NCBI GenBank assembly: GCA_012034595.1
Contig: JAAUPE010000034.1
Coordinates: 1 to 54,767, forward strand
Length of the DNA: 54,767 nt
Origin: Calothrix sp. CSU_2_0
Lineage (GTDB): Bacteria; Cyanobacteriota; Cyanobacteriia; Cyanobacteriales; Nostocaceae
Direction of reading: 5' to 3'
Numbering within the stretch: the stretch's first letter is position 1; the number at the start of each line of letters is the position of its first letter. The notes beneath the pieces are model-generated. The model was given only the letters and a program-made list of their open reading frames with translations, ran no database searches and was not told the DNA's origin. The translations under genes and the position numbers were made by a program. Positions 50,881 to 54,767 of this stretch are shown here, in pieces.

Positions 50881-52917
50881 ATGAAACGCTTTGTGCTGCT
50901 GTTGGGCATTTTTCTTGTATCTTTTGGATTGCGTATTCAATCAATCACTGCTTCACTTAACTCTGATGAAGGTTTATGGATTTATCGAGGTAGTCAGTTT
51001 TTCAAGCGTTTATTAGTAGGTGATTTGTCACGAACATTTTTGAAGCACCATCCAGGTGTTCCGAATATGTGGATAAGCGGTAGTGGAATGGTGTTAAATT
51101 GTACTTTGGATAAATGGTTTCCGGGTTTTTTGGGTTTGGATTTACCTGAAAATTTGGATGCTTGTTTAAATCTCCAACTATTCCCGATCGCACTTTATAT
51201 TATTCCTCGCATACTCCAAGCATTAGTAACCTCTGGATGTATGGTGGGTTTTTATCTGCTTAGTAAACAGTTGTTAGGAAAAATGGTTGCTGTGTATGCA
51301 ACATGCTTGTTGATGCTGGAGCCATTTTTTTTAGCTTACCAGCGTTTTCTGACAACAGATGCATTGCTTGCAGATTTTAGCATTTTAGCTGTGCTGTCGT
51401 TACTGCTGTATTGGCGTAGTGGGGGAATTTCGCGAAAATTTCTGGTTATGTCGGGTATATTGATGGGGTTAGCGAGTGCTGCCAAAATAATAGCATTGTT
51501 GTTAATCGGCGCGATCGCACTTCTTGTTATTTTGATTGAGTTGGGTGTTTGGAGGCAAACTTTTCCTCGACGTGGTTGGAAGCGACAGTTCTGGGATTTG
51601 GGATTTTGGGGTATTACAATATTTTTTACTTTTGTTTTTATATTCCCTGCGATGTGGGTTTCACCGGGATATGTGATTAATCAAATCATCAAGGGTGTGG
51701 TGGTAGAGTCTGATAGGGGTTTTTTGTTTTTTATGGGACAATTAACTAATTCTCCAGGGGTTTTGTTTTATCCGTTGGTGCTTGTATATCGACTTTCTCC
51801 GGTATTACAGTTTGGGTTGATTGGTGCAGTTGTAAGTTTGATTTTTCCTAAGTTACAACACTGTCGGGAGAATAGTAGTTTAGTTCAAGTTTTAGCAATA
51901 ATACCTGTTTGTATTTTAATTATTCTCTCAATTTTCGACAGTAAAATCGACCGTTATATTAGTAATTTAGTGATTCCTGTATTTACTTTACTTGCAGCAG
52001 TTGGATGGTTAAATTTCATAACTTGGATGCGAAAGAGTTTTAAGTTTGCAATATTTTCTCCTCTTTCGCTGATTTTTGTATTTATATTTTTGCAATTATA
52101 CTTTCTGTTACCTAATCATCCTTATTATTTGACATATTACAATCCTTTATTTGGGGGAACAAAAGTTGCTCAAAATATATTTATGATTGGTCAGGGGGAA
52201 GGATTAGAACAAGCTGCTAAATGGTTGAGGTCATTTCCCAACTACAAGGAGATAAAGGTTGCAAGTTGGTACAATCGTTATTTTGGTAGTTATTTTCCAG
52301 GGGAAATATTACCAATTAATAAACGGATTACCCCAGGTATTCAACCTTGGACACAAGCTCATCGAGTTGTAATTTACATTAATCAAAAACAACGACAATT
52401 ACCCGCACCAAAAATGTTAGCTTATTTTGCCAAGCAGCAACCAATGTATCAAGTCAAAATTCATGATGTGGATTATGCGACTGTTTATCGAGGAACTCAA
52501 GTTTTGCGTGAGGAATTGGCAAAAATTCAGTTTCCTCTAAAAATCAACTTTGGAGAGCGGGTAAGTTTATTAGGATATGATTTAGATAAATCTCAATTTT
52601 CAAATAATCAACAATTACATATCACCTTTTACTGGCAATTTCACGCTTCTATTTCCCCAAATACATCGATAAAGGTAAGTTTAAAAGATGGCAAGAAGCA
52701 AATCATCAATCAATCGCTTCAACCTCTAGTAAGTGGCTTTCTTGCCCCCGAACAAATTACCACAGGAGCAATATTACGTGACGTTCATACATTAGAATTT
52801 AGTAAAAATATTCAATTTCAAAATATTCAGTTATTTCTTGAACTAGTTTCACCCAATCAAGGGGAGAAGTTAGGAGAATCCACATTAATCGGAGAAATTA
52901 ATATTGGTTCGTTTTAG
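50881..52917 (+). CDS. GT-C membrane glycosyltransferase (PMT/ArnT-like) with C-terminal beta domain
   Basis: The 678 residues have about ten to eleven membrane helices in the first two thirds. The first extracytoplasmic loop bears SITASLNSDEGLWIYRG, with the Asp-Glu pair found in lipid-linked-sugar glycosyltransferases of the PMT/ArnT class; LEPFFLAYQRFLTTDALLADF is another family element. The last about 130 residues (FGERVSLLGYDLDKSQFSNN...HITFYWQFHAS) form a soluble beta-rich domain frequently attached to bacterial GT-C enzymes. It should transfer a sugar from a polyprenyl-phosphate carrier on the periplasmic side. Donor and acceptor are unknown. It is convergent with the next glycosyltransferase. 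Confidence 0.82.
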   Translation: MKRFVLLLGIFLVSFGLRIQSITASLNSDEGLWIYRGSQFFKRLLVGDLSRTFLKHHPGVPNMWISGSGMVLNCTLDKWFPGFLGLDLPENLDACLNLQLFPIALYIIPRILQALVTSGCMVGFYLLSKQLLGKMVAVYATCLLMLEPFFLAYQRFLTTDALLADFSILAVLSLLLYWRSGGISRKFLVMSGILMGLASAAKIIALLLIGAIALLVILIELGVWRQTFPRRGWKRQFWDLGFWGITIFFTFVFIFPAMWVSPGYVINQIIKGVVVESDRGFLFFMGQLTNSPGVLFYPLVLVYRLSPVLQFGLIGAVVSLIFPKLQHCRENSSLVQVLAIIPVCILIILSIFDSKIDRYISNLVIPVFTLLAAVGWLNFITWMRKSFKFAIFSPLSLIFVFIFLQLYFLLPNHPYYLTYYNPLFGGTKVAQNIFMIGQGEGLEQAAKWLRSFPNYKEIKVASWYNRYFGSYFPGEILPINKRITPGIQPWTQAHRVVIYINQKQRQLPAPKMLAYFAKQQPMYQVKIHDVDYATVYRGTQVLREELAKIQFPLKINFGERVSLLGYDLDKSQFSNNQQLHITFYWQFHASISPNTSIKVSLKDGKKQIINQSLQPLVSGFLAPEQITTGAILRDVHTLEFSKNIQFQNIQLFLELVSPNQGEKLGESTLIGEINIGSF

Positions 52918-52973
52918 ATTGTAAAATATCTACTGCATAAGCTTTTCGCGACACCATCTGTCGCAATTATTTT

Positions 52974-54476
52974 TCAACTTGGTGTCAGTTCTAAATCACT
53001 CAATTGTAACTTATAAATTCTTACTACTATTCTGTCTTGATTTAAAAAAGTCTTTACAGGCTGAAAATTCTGCTGCCAATAACTTGATGTTCGCTCAAAA
53101 ATTTGATGATTATGACTTTGTGCATTTTCAACAAAAATTACAAATACATTTCCGGAACTTTGATGTTTATAAGCTTGCAAATCTAGATTTTTCCACCCAT
53201 TAGGAATATAATATCTGGTGATACTATTCTTTTCATTGGTAACAAAATACCCCTCTTTGCCCGCAATTTTTAAAAACTCACTAATTTCTTGCCAATGTCG
53301 GTAATATGGAAAGCCAAATAAGCTTTTATTATTTTGACTTTTTAACTTCCATACAGCAAAATATTTCTCTTCCCAAGGATATTCTCTAAAATTATCGACA
53401 AAAATTACATGAGATATTGCAAATAAACCCAGATATAACCCTGATAAAAATAATCTATAAATAACTTTGCCATATTGAGCAAATTTAGTATTCACATAAA
53501 CTTGAAAAAACTCTAAACTACAACCCATTAAAATACACATCGGTAACACATAAGAAAAAATATGTGTACCTTTATTCTTCACCAATATTTCCAGAGGTAA
53601 AAGCGGGAATAAAAGCCATAACCATAAATAAATTTTCCCTCTAACCGCTTTCAACTTAATTAAAGAAACTAAAGTGAGAATAATGTAAATATAAATAATA
53701 AATCCAGGATTATAAGTAGAAAAAGTTGCTATTGAACTAATATTTTTGCTACTAATTCTCTCCACCCAATATGCTTTTGTAGCTGCGGATAACGAGAAAT
53801 AAAAAGGTAAATAAAATATCCCCAAACCAACAAAGATAATACCAGTAGAAAAACAAATATGCTTGAGCTTTGACTTTTGATTTAATTTCTCATCATTATT
53901 GACATACCAGCGATAAATTAAATAACATGCAAACGGCGCGATCGCAATTCCATTATAATGAGATAAAATCGAAAGCGACCAAAAAAATGCCCCGCAATAA
54001 ATACCTTTAATTTTCCATTTATTAAACTTGATTGCTAATGCGAAAAAATATAATGTTAATAGTGCAAATAGAAGTACAAAAGATTGATATTGAACAATTC
54101 TAGCGAAAGCAACAAATAAACCATTTAATGAAAAAAATAGCGAAGAAAACAATGCTATTCTTTCACCAAATTCTAACCTAACAAACTTGTAAAAAAAATA
54201 TATTGCCAATATTCCTGCTAAAGCAAAAGGTAAACGCATTAATAATTCATTATCGTAACTAGGGTTAAAAATTCTCATCCCATAAGTTACTAAAAACTGA
54301 ATTGGACCTTTTCGCTGTCGAAGTAAAAAATCTAACAGATTTTCTCCAAGCTGCGGTAAATAAAGAGCTTTAATTTCATCTCCTTGATAATTGGAATATC
54401 CTAAATTACTCAACCTGAGCCATAAAGTCACAAATATTAAGTAGATTAAGGGAATAATAGTTTTAAATTTTGGCAT
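52974..54476 (-). CDS. GT-C membrane glycosyltransferase (GT39/ArnT-like)
   Basis: About 500 residues with ten or more membrane helices. The first loop carries LSNLGYSNYQGDEIKALYLP, with the Asp-Glu pair of the PMT_2 family, then LRQRKGPIQFLVTYGMRIF and ALAGILAIYFFYKFVRLEFG. The C-terminus is a soluble tail (LFGFPYYRHWQEISEFLKIA). The function should parallel that of the preceding gene: sugar transfer from a lipid carrier at the outer face of the inner membrane. MPKFKTIIPLIYLIF at 54476 was taken as the start since the first helix follows directly. A GTG at 54548 is possible and would overlap the end of the partial frame upstream. Confidence 0.8.
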   Translation of the reverse strand: MPKFKTIIPLIYLIFVTLWLRLSNLGYSNYQGDEIKALYLPQLGENLLDFLLRQRKGPIQFLVTYGMRIFNPSYDNELLMRLPFALAGILAIYFFYKFVRLEFGERIALFSSLFFSLNGLFVAFARIVQYQSFVLLFALLTLYFFALAIKFNKWKIKGIYCGAFFWSLSILSHYNGIAIAPFACYLIYRWYVNNDEKLNQKSKLKHICFSTGIIFVGLGIFYLPFYFSLSAATKAYWVERISSKNISSIATFSTYNPGFIIYIYIILTLVSLIKLKAVRGKIYLWLWLLFPLLPLEILVKNKGTHIFSYVLPMCILMGCSLEFFQVYVNTKFAQYGKVIYRLFLSGLYLGLFAISHVIFVDNFREYPWEEKYFAVWKLKSQNNKSLFGFPYYRHWQEISEFLKIAGKEGYFVTNEKNSITRYYIPNGWKNLDLQAYKHQSSGNVFVIFVENAQSHNHQIFERTSSYWQQNFQPVKTFLNQDRIVVRIYKLQLSDLELTPS

Positions 54477-54540
54477 TTTAATTTGGTGAAAAAAGCATTT
54501 AGAATCAATTAAACAGGAATATTCCGAGATTAAATAATCA

Positions 54541-54767
54541 TCAATCACTAAATCTTGAATTTAGCAGCAGTTTCAAACCTACCCATACATTCATCAATCG
54601 AGCAAAATTTATTGTCAATCCTGACCATTCAATTTTATTTCCCACATTCCGCACTTCACCATGTAATACGTAATGATTACGATTTTTGTGCAATTTGACG
54701 AACATAAAAACTGAAAGGCTTAAGCATTTGTACGTAAAAAAACGCCAAGCTAACCATAATTTCCGTA
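54541..54767 (-). CDS. Possible C-terminal end of a protein cut by the window edge
   Basis: From the window edge to a TGA at 54541 the minus strand is open for 74 codons (...YVLHGEVRNVGNKIEWSGL, then TINFARLMNVWVGLKLL). I do not recognise the family. Its stop would overlap the GTG at 54548 of the downstream glycosyltransferase. Another minus frame is also open up to 54677 (MVSLAFFYVQMLKPFSFYV), so the right frame is not certain. Confidence 0.3.
   Translation of the reverse strand, partial: RKLWLAWRFFTYKCLSLSVFMFVKLHKNRNHYVLHGEVRNVGNKIEWSGLTINFARLMNVWVGLKLLLNSRFSD

Overview
The window reads as chromosomal DNA of a filamentous, probably heterocyst-forming cyanobacterium (Nostocales-like). The evidence is the very frequent HIP1 octamer (gcgatcgc) inside and between genes, many short palindromic repeats of the 'gtagagacg...cgtctctac' type, and typical cyanobacterial families: a PPOX flavoprotein of the Alr4036/Npun_F5749 type, a GAF kinase resembling cyanobacteriochromes with an Rcp1-like regulator, an AMIN-TonB receptor and a FAAL-started polyketide cluster. 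No rRNA, tRNA, CRISPR array or transposase was seen.

Left arm (1-11.9 kb, all on the minus strand): a frameshifted Calx-beta-like protein with Pro/Thr minisatellite linkers; an MFS exporter and an AMIN-domain TonB-dependent siderophore receptor (metal uptake/export); then a type I secretion operon of PPIase, a cyclic-nucleotide-domain/C39-like ABC exporter and an HlyD adaptor.

Centre (12.7-31 kb, plus strand): a polyketide/lipid locus. A FAAL-acyl-CoA dehydrogenase-ACP protein should activate and desaturate a fatty acid. It feeds a complete highly reducing PKS (KS-AT-DH-cMT-ER-KR-ACP). A second module follows with the same order but without an AT domain and with four single-base frameshifts. 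No release domain follows. The expected product, if the locus works, is a chain-extended, methyl-branched, largely reduced acyl chain.

Right-centre (31.2-45.2 kb): CobL (cobalamin biosynthesis), an MltA-like lipoprotein, an FeS-type (6-4) photolyase/cryptochrome and a small peptidoglycan-binding protein. An 8-kb signalling block on the minus strand follows: a receiver, a very large broken REC-wHTH-Hpt-REC-REC-PAS-kinase protein, a REC-PAS-PAS-kinase-REC hybrid, an Rcp1-like receiver and a GAF histidine kinase with bilin-binding signatures. A tandem hairpin array and a PPOX flavoprotein end the block.

Right arm (45.3 kb to end): a class II (B12-dependent) ribonucleotide reductase whose active-site cysteine is the +1 residue of an intein; the intein carries two palindromic-repeat insertions, one of which splits a LAGLIDADG motif. 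Then come an SprT-like protein, an unknown protein and two GT-C membrane glycosyltransferases.

Seven suspected single-base losses, mostly in homopolymers, hit only three genes (Calx-beta, second PKS, giant regulator). They are either local assembly errors or real decay; restoring one base at each gives exact whole-codon lengths for the PKS and the regulator.
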